DNA of 8,335 bases from NCBI GenBank assembly GCA_900550595.1, contig URTB01000053.1:1-8335 (forward strand), written 5' to 3'. Positions 1 to 6,463 of the stretch are shown here, piece after piece. The stretch's first letter is position 1; the number at the start of each line of letters is the position of its first letter. Source of the DNA: an uncultured Collinsella sp. (GTDB lineage Bacteria; Actinomycetota; Coriobacteriia; Coriobacteriales; Coriobacteriaceae). The notes beneath the pieces are model-generated. The model was given only the letters and a program-made list of their open reading frames with translations. It was not told where the DNA came from and ran no database searches. A program made the position numbers and the translations under genes.

Positions 1-1183
1 CCACTCCGGGCAGGGCCTTACCCTCGACGAGCTCCATGGAAGCGCCACCACCGGTAGAGATCCAGCTCATCTTGTCGGCCAGGTTGAACTTGTTGACGGC
101 TGCGACAGAGTCGCCACCACCGATGATCGAGGTGCCGCCGTTGGCCTTGAGCTCGGCAACAGCCTCGGCAACGGCCTTGGTGCCGTGCGCGAAGTTATCG
201 AACTCGAAAACGCCCATGGGGCCGTTCCAGAAGACGGTCTTGGCGCCCTTGATGGCCTCGGCGTAAAGGGCCTCGGTCTTGGGGCCGATGTCCATGCCCA
301 TGCGATCATCGGGGATGGCGTCGGAAGCGACGACCTCGCCCGTAGCGTCCTCGCCGAAGTGGTCGGCAACGAGGTTATCGATCGGGAGCAGGATCTTGAC
401 GCCCTTGTCCTCAGCCTTCTTGAGCATCTCTGCAGCGCGCTCGACCCAGTCCTCCTCTTTGAGGGAGGTACCGACGGTTTTGTAGCCCTTGGCCAGGAAG
501 AAGGTGTAGGCCATGCCGCCACCGATGATCAGGGTGTCGGCGGAATCGATCAGATGATCGAGGACACCGATCTTGGAGGAAACCTTGGAACCGCCGACGA
601 TAGCGACGAAGGGGCGCTCGGGCTCGGCGAAGATGCCGGTCAGCGTGTCGACCTCCTTCTCGAGCAGGAAGCCAGCGACGGCAGGCAGGTAAGCGGCGGG
701 GCCCACGACGGAACCCTGGGCGCGGTGAGCGGTGCCGAAGGCGTCGAGAACGAAGATGTCGCCGTAGGAAGCGAGCTTCTTGGCGATCTCGGGATCGTTC
801 TTCTTCTCGCGCTTATCGAAACGGACGTTCTCGAGAACGAGGACCTTGCCCGGCTCGACAGCCTCGACGGCCTTGGCGGCCTCCTCGCCGTAGGTGTCCT
901 GGACGAAGCTGACGTCGAGACCGGAAAGCTCGGCGAGCTTGGCGGCAACCGGCTTGAGCGAAAGCTCGGGCTCGAAACCAGTGCCGGCAGGACGGCCAAG
1001 GTGGCTCATGAGGATGACGCGAGCGTTGTGCTCGACGAGATACTTGATGGTGGGAAGGGCAGCCTTGATGCGGGTAGTATCGCCCACGACGCCGTCCTTG
1101 ATAGGCACGTTGAAGTCAACGCGGACGAGAACGCGCTTGCCGTCGACATCGATGTCGCGGACGGTCTTCTTGGTAAAGGCCAT
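1..1183 (-). CDS. pgk: Phosphoglycerate kinase, 3'-truncated by window edge
   Basis: Phosphoglycerate kinase transfers phosphate between 1,3-bisphosphoglycerate and ADP in cytosolic glycolysis. The frame is open from the ATG at 1183 to the left edge, giving 394 readable codons. Visible family motifs are the substrate-binding RVDFNVP near residues 21-27, SHLGRP at 60-65, the nucleotide-site GGGD followed by the STGGGAS motif near the C-terminus, and the usual ending EGKALPGV. Family members are about 390-400 residues, so only a short tail should be missing. The start follows an AAAGG ribosome binding site about 12 nt upstream and matches the usual N-terminus. It lies 138 bp downstream of gap, the common gap-pgk order. 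However, a strong terminator-like hairpin stands between the two, and I see no clear promoter in the roughly 50 bp left before the start. No internal damage is seen. Confidence 0.97.
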   Translation of the reverse strand, partial: MAFTKKTVRDIDVDGKRVLVRVDFNVPIKDGVVGDTTRIKAALPTIKYLVEHNARVILMSHLGRPAGTGFEPELSLKPVAAKLAELSGLDVSFVQDTYGEEAAKAVEAVEPGKVLVLENVRFDKREKKNDPEIAKKLASYGDIFVLDAFGTAHRAQGSVVGPAAYLPAVAGFLLEKEVDTLTGIFAEPERPFVAIVGGSKVSSKIGVLDHLIDSADTLIIGGGMAYTFFLAKGYKTVGTSLKEEDWVERAAEMLKKAEDKGVKILLPIDNLVADHFGEDATGEVVASDAIPDDRMGMDIGPKTEALYAEAIKGAKTVFWNGPMGVFEFDNFAHGTKAVAEAVAELKANGGTSIIGGGDSVAAVNKFNLADKMSWISTGGGASMELVEGKALPGV

Positions 1184-1199
1184 GTTTGCTTCTACCTTT

Positions 1200-1227
1200 C
1201 GTACATGTGTGCACGTATGTGCGCACG
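1200..1227. other. 28-bp perfect alternating purine-pyrimidine tract in pgk leader
   Basis: Every step from 1200 to 1227 alternates pyrimidine and purine, mixing CG, CA/TG and TA steps. It sits 17 bp upstream of the pgk start. In the sense transcript part of it can fold as a six-pair stem (GUGCGC with GUGCAC, one G-U pair) around a 6-nt loop. Alternating tracts of this kind are known to favour left-handed DNA under negative supercoiling; any function here is inference. Confidence 0.6.
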
Positions 1228-1236
1228 GTTTCCAAT

Positions 1237-1288
1237 AAAAAAGGACGCGACCCCAGAGCATAAGCCCTTAAAGGCCGCGCCCTTCTTT
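1237..1288 (-). terminator. Intrinsic terminator downstream of gap
   Basis: On the minus strand a GC-rich stem is followed directly by TTTTTT. The arms are 1273-1287 and 1237-1252, about 15 pairs including a few G-U pairs, with a loop of about 20 nt. It begins about 35 bp after the gap stop codon, as expected for an intrinsic terminator. Because pgk starts only 54 bp beyond it, it may be partial and serve to lower pgk relative to gap. Confidence 0.75.
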
Positions 1289-1321
1289 AGACGCTCAACG
1301 AGCTATTCGCTAAAAGCCAAA

Positions 1322-2347
1322 TTAAGCAACGAACTTCTCGAAGTACTTGATGGTGCGGACCATCTGAGAGGTGTAGGAGTTCTCGTTGTCGTACCAAGAG
1401 GTGACCTGAACGAGGGTCTGGCCGTTGCCGAGGTCGGAGGCCATGGTCTGCGTGGCATCGAAGATGGAGCCGTGGGTCTCGCCGACGATGTCGCGGGAGA
1501 CGATCTGGTCCTCGTTGTAGGCGAAGGTCTCGGGGATGGTCTCGGCGTAGGCCTTCATGGCAGCGTTGACCTCGTCGACGGTGACCTTCTTGTCAACGAC
1601 GGCGTAGAGGTTGGTCAGCGAACCAGTCGGCGTCGGGACGCGCTGGGCGGCACCGATGAGCTTGCCGTTGAGCTCGGGGAGAACCAGGCCGATGGCCTTG
1701 GCAGCGCCCGTGGTGTTCGGGACGATGTTCTCGGAGCAGGCGCGGGAGCGACGGAAGTTGCCCTTGCGCTGCGGGCCGTCGAGCGGCATCTGGTCGCCGG
1801 TGAAGGCGTGGATGGTGGTCATGATGCCGGAGACGATGGGGGCGAAGTCGTTCAGGCCCTTGGCCATCGGGGCGAGGCAGTTCGTCGTGCAGGAGGCAGC
1901 GGAGATGATGTTGTCATCAGCGGTCAGCGTCTCATGGTTGACGTTGTACACGATGGTGGGCAGATCGCTGCCGGCCGGAGCGGAGATGACGACCTTCTTG
2001 GCGCCAGCGTTGATGTGGGCCTGAGCCTTAGCCTTGCTGGTGTAGAAGCCGGTGCACTCGAGAACGACGTCGACGTCGAGGTCGCCCCAAGGCAGGTTGT
2101 TGGCGTCGGCCTCCTTGTAGATCTTGATCTCCTTGCCGTCAACGGTGATGGAATCCTCGCCAGCGACGACCTCGTGATCGCGAGCATAGTTGCCCTGCGT
2201 GGAGTCGTACTTCAGCAGGTAAGCGAGCATATCGGGAGAGGTGAGGTCGTTGATAGCGACGATCTCGGAGCCCTCATGACCGAACATCTGGCGGAAGGCC
2301 AGACGACCGATGCGACCGAAGCCGTTAATAGCAACCTTTACTGCCAT
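1322..2347 (-). CDS. gap: NAD-dependent glyceraldehyde-3-phosphate dehydrogenase
   Basis: Converts glyceraldehyde-3-phosphate to 1,3-bisphosphoglycerate with NAD+ in cytosolic glycolysis. The product is 341 residues, normal for the family. Residues 7-15 (INGFGRIGR) form the dinucleotide fold, Asp34 fits NAD+ preference, Cys153 in SCTTNC is the catalytic thiol and His180 its partner. The C-terminal half ([22 protein letters not shown]) resembles the GAPDH type of low-GC Gram-positives such as streptococci. The ATG at 2347 is chosen because GAAAGGAG sits 6 nt upstream and [15 protein letters not shown] is the classical N-terminus. The frame stays open 102 nt further upstream, but that extension is lysine/arginine-rich and covers the promoter. 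It is followed by a terminator and pgk and preceded by whiA, an order seen in many actinobacteria. Confidence 0.97.
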   Translation of the reverse strand: MAVKVAINGFGRIGRLAFRQMFGHEGSEIVAINDLTSPDMLAYLLKYDSTQGNYARDHEVVAGEDSITVDGKEIKIYKEADANNLPWGDLDVDVVLECTGFYTSKAKAQAHINAGAKKVVISAPAGSDLPTIVYNVNHETLTADDNIISAASCTTNCLAPMAKGLNDFAPIVSGIMTTIHAFTGDQMPLDGPQRKGNFRRSRACSENIVPNTTGAAKAIGLVLPELNGKLIGAAQRVPTPTGSLTNLYAVVDKKVTVDEVNAAMKAYAETIPETFAYNEDQIVSRDIVGETHGSIFDATQTMASDLGNGQTLVQVTSWYDNENSYTSQMVRTIKYFEKFVA

Positions 2348-2540
2348 TGTGTCTCCTTTCGTAAGGCCCCCGCAAGCTACAGCGCCTGCCGTTGAGGCCC
2401 ACAAACTAACCACTCGCCTAATATACCTTTTTTTTGGCTTGAATTTCACGAGAATGCTCGAAATTGAAAATCAAATTTGCGTTAAAACGCTTTAACGTAT
2501 AAAACAGCAGTTAAACCACCATAAAAGCTATTGCGTTAAA
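2348..2540 (-). promoter_or_regulatory. gap upstream region with candidate promoter and dyads
   Basis: This 193-bp AT-rich gap between whiA and gap holds no gene. On the minus strand a TATATT -10 box (2421-2426) lies 17 bp from a weak GTGAAA -35 box (2444-2449), which would give a leader of about 65 nt. The -35 overlaps an imperfect dyad at 2442-2465 (AATTTC and GAG mirrored by CTC and GAAATT, with a 2-nt bulge). Further upstream, GTTAAA repeats occur at 2481, 2510 and 2535 in one orientation, and TTTAAC at 2491 completes a palindrome. No whiA terminator is visible, so read-through from whiA is possible. Confidence 0.5.
2480..2497. repeat. 18-bp palindrome upstream of gap (7-bp arms)
   Basis: CGTTAAA, then a 4-bp spacer, then TTTAACG gives a perfect 7-bp inverted repeat. 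The overlapping decamer TTGCGTTAAA (2477-2486) recurs exactly at 2531-2540. The site is about 60 bp upstream of the putative gap transcription start. It looks like a protein-binding operator rather than a terminator, since no T-run follows on either strand. Confidence 0.4.
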
Positions 2541-3470
2541 CTACCCGCTTGCTTCAATGAGCTTTTCAAGGCGCAAAACACGGTGATACAAGGCCGACTT
2601 CGACAAAGGAGGGTCGGCCATTTCCCCCAAATCTCGCAGTGAGAGATCGGGGTAACGCTCGCGTAAGTCACAAAAAACTGCCAGAGCGTCCGGCAGCGTT
2701 TCGCGCAAACCGCGCCGATCAAGCTCATCGATGAGCGCAAGCTGATGTTGGGCGGCACCGGCACTTCTGGTCTGGTTGGCAAGCTCTGCGTTCACGCGAC
2801 GATTCACGTCGTTCTTCACCAGCTTAACCGCGCGGGCCTCTTCAATCTCGGCAACGCTGCGCTTGGCGCCAATCAGCTGTAACAGACGTTTAATCTCCTC
2901 GGCACTCTTGATGTACACGGCATACGAGCCGCGACGCGCATTGACGCGGGCGTGAACTCCAATCTGCTCCAGAAGGTCGCAAAGTCCCTTTGCATACTCC
3001 TCGCCCTGAACCGCGATCTCCAAATGAAAATCGCCACGCGGGTCGGCAACAAAGCCTCCGGCAATCAGCGCACCGCGAATATAGGCGAGCCTGCAGCAAG
3101 GACGGGCGACGATGTGGCGCGGCACACCCGCGACGAGCCCTCCCCTACGGTCGAGAATGCCCAGCAGCACCAGAGCCTTATCCAAATCGGGCTGATCGGG
3201 CAAGGTGATGAGATAGTTTCGTACCTTGTGCAGGACCGACTTACGAACCGTGAATTCGGTCTTGAGCTTAAGGATACGATGCGTCAGCGCAATCATCGTG
3301 CGCGCCACAGCACCCGTCTCGGTCGCGACCGTCAAGCGGTACCGTCCCGAGCCCGCCAGCGAAAGCGTGCCGCTCACACGCGTTAGCGCAGCAAGCGTCG
3401 ACAAATCGCAGTATTCGCATTCTGGTTCGCAGCGCGCAAGCTCGTCACGCACCTCAGCGGTAAACGACAT
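2541..3470 (-). CDS. whiA: WhiA DNA-binding regulator of division/sporulation
   Basis: WhiA is a conserved Gram-positive DNA-binding protein. It controls sporulation-septation genes in Streptomyces and affects division and chromosome segregation in Bacillus. The product is 309 residues, close to the family norm. The N-terminal part begins SFTAEVRDELA. The LAGLIDADG-homing-endonuclease-like core includes YIRGALIAGGFVADPRGDFHLEI (130-152, split here only as a range) and the SYAVYIKSAEEI strand near 182-193. The C-terminal helix-turn-helix includes LSLRDLGEMADPPLSKSAL near 277-294. The ATG at 3470 is 6 bp past the rapZ stop, with only a weak AGG-type site overlapping the rapZ end, which suggests translational coupling. 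It neighbours gap downstream, as in many actinobacteria, but no yvcK lies upstream. Confidence 0.95.
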   Translation of the reverse strand: MSFTAEVRDELARCEPECEYCDLSTLAALTRVSGTLSLAGSGRYRLTVATETGAVARTMIALTHRILKLKTEFTVRKSVLHKVRNYLITLPDQPDLDKALVLLGILDRRGGLVAGVPRHIVARPCCRLAYIRGALIAGGFVADPRGDFHLEIAVQGEEYAKGLCDLLEQIGVHARVNARRGSYAVYIKSAEEIKRLLQLIGAKRSVAEIEEARAVKLVKNDVNRRVNAELANQTRSAGAAQHQLALIDELDRRGLRETLPDALAVFCDLRERYPDLSLRDLGEMADPPLSKSALYHRVLRLEKLIEASG

Positions 3471-3476
3471 GTAAAC

Positions 3477-4397
3477 CTATGCCTTCGTGTTGGCACGCGA
3501 CAGGTCACGGTGGGAGATGCTCACATGATACTGAGCACCCTCCAGGTAGCGGGCCGTGGCCTCGGCAATGGCGACGCTACGGTGCTGTCCGCCTGTGCAG
3601 CCGATAGCAATGGAAAGCTGCGGCTTGCCCTCTGCGATATAACCCGGCATGACCGTATCGAGCAGCTGGGTCCAGGCCTTCCAGAACTCCTGGGTCTTGG
3701 GGTGGTCCAAGACAAAATCGGAGACCTTCTTATCGAGACCGGTCATGGTGCGCATCTCGGGATCGTAGAAAGGATTGGGCAAGAAGCGAACATCGATCAT
3801 GATATCCGCCTCGATGGGCATGCCATGCTTAAAGCCAAACGAGAACACGTGGACATCCATAAGCTGCTGGTCGGACAGCTCGGAAAAAGCCATGCGCAGC
3901 TTGTTGCGCAAGGCAGAAGTGCGCAAGCGGCTCGTGTCGATAATCATATCGGCTCGATCGCGAACGCCCTGCAGCTGCAGACGTTCACGCTGAATAGCGT
4001 CGGCCGTGGTCTCCCCCGGCTTTGCAATGGGATGGCGACGACGGTTTTCGCTATACCGGCGAATCAGCACCTCGTCAGACGCCTCGAGAAACACAATGTC
4101 GCAGCTCATCTCGCGCTCTTCCAGTGCGGCAACAGCATCGAGCAGTTCATCGAACAAGCCCTGGCTACGCAGGTCGCAGGTAACGGCAAGGTGCCTGCCC
4201 ACGCCCGTATTGATGCCAACGAGCTCAGCAAGCTGGGCAATCAGGCGTGGGGGCAGGTTGTCGATACAAAAATAGCCCATGTCCTCAAACACATGCATGG
4301 CTTGCGTTCGGCCCGAGCCGGACATTCCGGTGATGATAACGATATCGGGGATACGCTCCGAGCGCTCCGCCGCATCCATGGCATCTCCCTTTTGCAT
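3477..4397 (-). CDS. rapZ: RapZ-family nucleotide-binding protein (YvcJ)
   Basis: RapZ (YvcJ) is a P-loop protein. In E. coli it binds glucosamine-6-phosphate and directs RNase E to the sRNA GlmZ; its role in actinobacteria is less clear. The product is 306 residues. The Walker A region GMSGSGRT spans 24-31 with Arg30 where most homologues have Lys, a variant I associate with actinobacterial members. DNLPP follows at 46-50, FLEASDEVLIRRYSENRRRHP at 103-123 (a range), and the C-terminal metabolite-binding domain shows RFLPNPF at 204-210 and IGCTGGQHRSV at 265-275. AGGAGG lies 5 nt before the ATG at 4397. An internal ATG at 4379 also has AAGGGAG in front and cannot be excluded. It is followed by whiA after 6 bp and preceded by a terminator-like hairpin. 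Confidence 0.95.
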   Translation of the reverse strand: MQKGDAMDAAERSERIPDIVIITGMSGSGRTQAMHVFEDMGYFCIDNLPPRLIAQLAELVGINTGVGRHLAVTCDLRSQGLFDELLDAVAALEEREMSCDIVFLEASDEVLIRRYSENRRRHPIAKPGETTADAIQRERLQLQGVRDRADMIIDTSRLRTSALRNKLRMAFSELSDQQLMDVHVFSFGFKHGMPIEADIMIDVRFLPNPFYDPEMRTMTGLDKKVSDFVLDHPKTQEFWKAWTQLLDTVMPGYIAEGKPQLSIAIGCTGGQHRSVAIAEATARYLEGAQYHVSISHRDLSRANTKA

Positions 4398-4408
4398 GTG
4401 TGCCTCCT

Positions 4409-4444
4409 AAAATAAGCGCGGGACCCGGCCAGCGGATCCCGCGC
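4409..4444 (-). terminator. Terminator-like hairpin abutting rapZ ribosome binding site
   Basis: On the minus strand two 11-nt arms (4434-4444 and 4416-4426) pair completely with one G-U pair around a 7-nt loop, followed by TTATTTT. This is a good intrinsic terminator for the nan operon reading leftward. The U-tract touches the AGGAGG of rapZ, so no separate rapZ promoter fits behind it; it may instead act as an attenuator in the rapZ leader. Confidence 0.7.
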
Positions 4445-4455
4445 GATCAATTGCC

Positions 4456-4468
4456 TTTATTGAGTATA
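4456..4468 (-). promoter_or_regulatory. Possible -10 box for rapZ-whiA
   Basis: TATACT on the minus strand (4463-4468) lies 28 bp after the nanE stop codon. No convincing -35 box is found at 16-18 bp. If it is used, transcription would start near 4456 and the leader would contain the whole hairpin at 4409-4444. Confidence 0.35.
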
Positions 4469-4495
4469 CCGCCCCAAGCGGATACAAGGCCCGTC

Positions 4496-5182
4496 TTACG
4501 CCTCAAGCGCAGCCTTGAACCAACTTGTAATACTCGTGGGGTGCGTGATAGCGGTGCCGACGACAACGGCCCACGCGCCGGCGTCGATTGCAGCGCGAGC
4601 CTCCTCGGGCGTATGCACGCGACCCTCGCAAATGATGGGAAGGCCGGGAAATTCCTCGGTCGCCTGACGCAGGAGCGGCAGGTCGGGGCCATCGGCCATG
4701 GTGCAGTCGATGGCGGCGACACCGTGAGAGAGTGTGGTGGATACCAGGTCGAAGCCCATATCAACCGCACGGCGAATGTCCTCGATGGTGGCACAATCCG
4801 CCATCAGGAGCACACCCTCCTCGTGCAGCGGGCGGAAGGTGTCCTCGACCGACTTGCCATCGGGACGCGGACGATCGGTGGCGTCGATCGCCACGATATC
4901 GGCACCCGCAGCAACGCAGGCACGAGCGTGACGCAGCGTCGGCGTGATGTAAACGCCCTCGTGCCCGTCCTTCCACAGACCGATGACGGGAACCTCACAG
5001 CGACCCTTAATGGCGGCAATGTCGGCAAGGCCCTGGCAGCGAATGGCGGCGGCGCCGCCAAGCTCGCAAGCGCGAGACATTTGAGCCATGGTCTCGGGCG
5101 TACGAAGCGGCTCGCCCATATACGCCTGAACGCTCACGACGAGCTTGCCCTTCAGGGACTGGATCAAAGGATCAACGGTCAT
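4496..5182 (-). CDS. nanE: N-acetylmannosamine-6-phosphate 2-epimerase
   Basis: NanE interconverts ManNAc-6-phosphate and GlcNAc-6-phosphate, the third step of sialic acid catabolism, and feeds the GlcNAc pathway. The 228-residue product is a single TIM barrel of typical family length. It shows SVQAYMGEPL (17-26), AAIRCQG (45-51), IGLWKDGHEG (67-76) with the likely catalytic Lys71, IDATDRPRPDG (99-109), STTLSHG (148-154), ICEGRVHTPEE (184-194) with likely catalytic Glu186, and VVVGTAITHP (206-215). The frame extends 13 codons upstream to a GTG at 5221, but that start lies in the hairpin repeat. The ATG at 5182 has GAAAGG about 11 nt upstream and the expected N-terminus. It is separated from nanK by 140 bp filled mostly by a quasi-palindrome, unusual spacing inside an operon. 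Confidence 0.94.
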   Translation of the reverse strand: MTVDPLIQSLKGKLVVSVQAYMGEPLRTPETMAQMSRACELGGAAAIRCQGLADIAAIKGRCEVPVIGLWKDGHEGVYITPTLRHARACVAAGADIVAIDATDRPRPDGKSVEDTFRPLHEEGVLLMADCATIEDIRRAVDMGFDLVSTTLSHGVAAIDCTMADGPDLPLLRQATEEFPGLPIICEGRVHTPEEARAAIDAGAWAVVVGTAITHPTSITSWFKAALEA

Positions 5183-5207
5183 GTTCGACTCAACCTTTCT
5201 CAAAACA

Positions 5208-5305
5208 GCCTTCTGAGACACCGCACCTTGACGTTCAAACCGTCGCTCGCGTACCGAAGTACGCTTCGCTCCTCTTTCACGTCAATCTGCGGCACCTCAG
5301 AAGGC
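5208..5305 (-). repeat. 98-bp quasi-palindromic element, copy 1 (nanK-nanE gap)
   Basis: The element is exactly symmetric about 5256/5257: GCCTTCTGAG at 5208-5217 mirrors 5296-5305, TTGACGT at 5228-5234 mirrors 5279-5285, and GCGTAC at 5249-5254 mirrors 5259-5264, all without indels. On the minus (gene-sense) strand the apex is a UUCG tetraloop closed by C-G. The mismatched block next to the outer stem becomes three G-U pairs in sense RNA, giving 18 unbroken pairs. Its 23-nt arms at 5275-5297 and 5216-5238 match copy 2 at 6356-6463. The tail TGTTTTGA is too poor for a confident terminator. Confidence 0.85.
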
Positions 5306-5322
5306 GCACTTGGTAGTTATGT

Positions 5323-6288
5323 TTACTTCAACGATGCAAGAAGGTGTTCGGCGGCACCGATGAGCGGCGCGTCGCCCTCCAGAGAGCCGATGAGAATCGG
5401 CGTGTCCTGAAGCGGGTCGAGCGCCTGGCTGGCATAGCCCTCGTGCACCGAGTCCTTCCACGTCTGTGAACGCCAATCGGGGCCTTGGTGAATCACGCCG
5501 CCCGAAAGCACGATGACCTCAGGGTCCAGGATGTTAGCGAGCGAGCCCAGGCTGGCGCCCAGCGCAAAGCCGGCGTCATGAATGACCTCGGTCGCCTTTG
5601 CGTCGCCTGCGCGGCACAGGTCGTTCACGTCACGGCCGACCGAAGGACGGCTGGGGTCGACGCGGCCAAAACGCTCATCGTACATGCGCCCGATTGATGT
5701 TCCGGAAGCAACCGACTCCAGATGGCCGGAACGCCCGCAGGCGCAGGGAATGCCGGCGGCAGCCGAGCACTCGATGTGGCCCATATGGCCGGCAGCACCA
5801 TGGAAGCCCTGCATCACGCGGCCGTTCTCGACATATGCGCCGCCGATGCCCGTACCGATGCCCAAACACAAGACGGAGAACTTGCCCTTGCCGACGCCCC
5901 AGTGGGCCTCGCCCAGAGCATGAGCCTGCACGTCGCCTACAACGGCAACGGGAAGGCCGAGGTCCTCGCGCAGACGCGGCCCCAACTGAACACCGGACCA
6001 GCCGGGCATAATCTCATTGGCATACGCGATGGCGCCCGTCTTGGGGTCGACGACACCGGCAGCGCCGATGCCAACTCCGAGGACCTCGACATCGGGATTT
6101 GCCTCAAGAGCTGCCTTGATAGACGCCTCGATGCGCTGGAAGACTGCTTCGCCACCCTCCTGGGCCTCGGTGGGAACCTCAGCCTCAAAAACGGGATGGG
6201 GCACACCGCCGTCAGCCGGATACTCCATGATGGCAGTCGCGATCTTAGTTCCGCCGATATCGACAGAGCAGACGTACTTGTTCTCCAT
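5323..6288 (-). CDS. nanK: ROK-family kinase, probable N-acetylmannosamine kinase
   Basis: Most likely phosphorylates ManNAc with ATP to ManNAc-6-phosphate; the substrate call rests on position between nanA and nanE. The ROK family also includes glucokinases, N-acetylglucosamine kinases and repressors. The product is 321 residues. The ATP-site DIGGTKI is at 10-16. GDVQAHALGE (118-127) carries the presumed catalytic base Asp119 in place of the commoner NDxNAA form. The zinc region runs GHMGH (167-171) to CACGRSGHLE (182-191), with His189 where many ROK proteins have Cys; His also appears there in other actinobacterial ROK proteins. No N-terminal helix-turn-helix is present, which argues against a repressor. 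The ATG at 6288 has AAGGAG 6 nt upstream; an upstream in-frame ATG would overlap that site. Confidence 0.88.
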   Translation of the reverse strand: MENKYVCSVDIGGTKIATAIMEYPADGGVPHPVFEAEVPTEAQEGGEAVFQRIEASIKAALEANPDVEVLGVGIGAAGVVDPKTGAIAYANEIMPGWSGVQLGPRLREDLGLPVAVVGDVQAHALGEAHWGVGKGKFSVLCLGIGTGIGGAYVENGRVMQGFHGAAGHMGHIECSAAAGIPCACGRSGHLESVASGTSIGRMYDERFGRVDPSRPSVGRDVNDLCRAGDAKATEVIHDAGFALGASLGSLANILDPEVIVLSGGVIHQGPDWRSQTWKDSVHEGYASQALDPLQDTPILIGSLEGDAPLIGAAEHLLASLK

Positions 6289-6355
6289 GTCGTTCTCCTT
6301 CGGAGACAAAAACAACTACAGGAAATGCGCCGTCAGGCTAGCCGTCACAGCGCGG
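6289..6355 (-). promoter_or_regulatory. nanK leader with 7-bp direct repeat
   Basis: This stretch lies between copy 2 of the repeat and nanK. It carries GCCGTCA twice (6329-6335 and 6341-6347 on the plus strand, 12 bp apart), enclosed by GCGC arms around a GGCTAGCC palindrome. The nanK ribosome binding site lies at its end. I see no good promoter. The small hairpin is weak and of uncertain meaning. Confidence 0.3.
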
Positions 6356-6463
6356 TAAAGGTTTTCCAGGTGCCCGAGATCGCCGAGAAACCGTGTGGCC
6401 ATTGACATAATGGGTCATGGCCGCACGGTTGAACGGCGAGGTCGGGTGCCTGGGAAAGCTTTA
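6356..6463 (+). repeat. 108-bp quasi-palindromic element, copy 2 (nanA-nanK gap)
   Basis: Ungapped comparison of 6356-6402 with the reverse complement of 6417-6463 gives 37/47 identity around 6409/6410. A further TGAC/GTCA pairing with one bulged T leaves a loop of about 7 nt. The transitions between arms become G-U pairs only in plus-strand RNA, so the strand equivalent to copy 1 is the plus strand, opposite to the genes. The 23-nt arms are at 6368-6390 and 6429-6451. The outermost three bases coincide with the nanA stop codon. No T-run follows on either strand, so it is not a normal terminator. Confidence 0.85.

Noticed and set aside
185..2395. Plus-strand open frame of 736 codons across pgk and gap
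   Set aside because: It is antisense to two clear glycolytic genes, crosses their intergenic region, is rich in Asp/Gly/Val/Leu as expected for a reversed high-GC gene, and shows no known domain.
2348..2449. In-frame upstream extension of gap
   Set aside because: The extra residues are basic and unlike GAPDH, they cover the putative -10 and -35 boxes, and the ATG at 2347 has an excellent ribosome binding site.
5183..5221. GTG start giving nanE 13 extra residues
   Set aside because: The start lies inside the hairpin repeat and lacks a ribosome binding site; the ATG at 5182 gives the normal family length.
3510..5410. Long plus-strand frames opposite rapZ and nanE
   Set aside because: They are codon-bias shadows of the minus-strand genes, without their own ribosome binding sites or recognisable motifs.
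5208..6463. Reading the two hairpin elements as ordinary intrinsic terminators
   Set aside because: Neither is followed by a proper T-run on either strand; copy 1 has only TGTTTTGA. The shared arms and compensatory changes between copies point to a repeat family.
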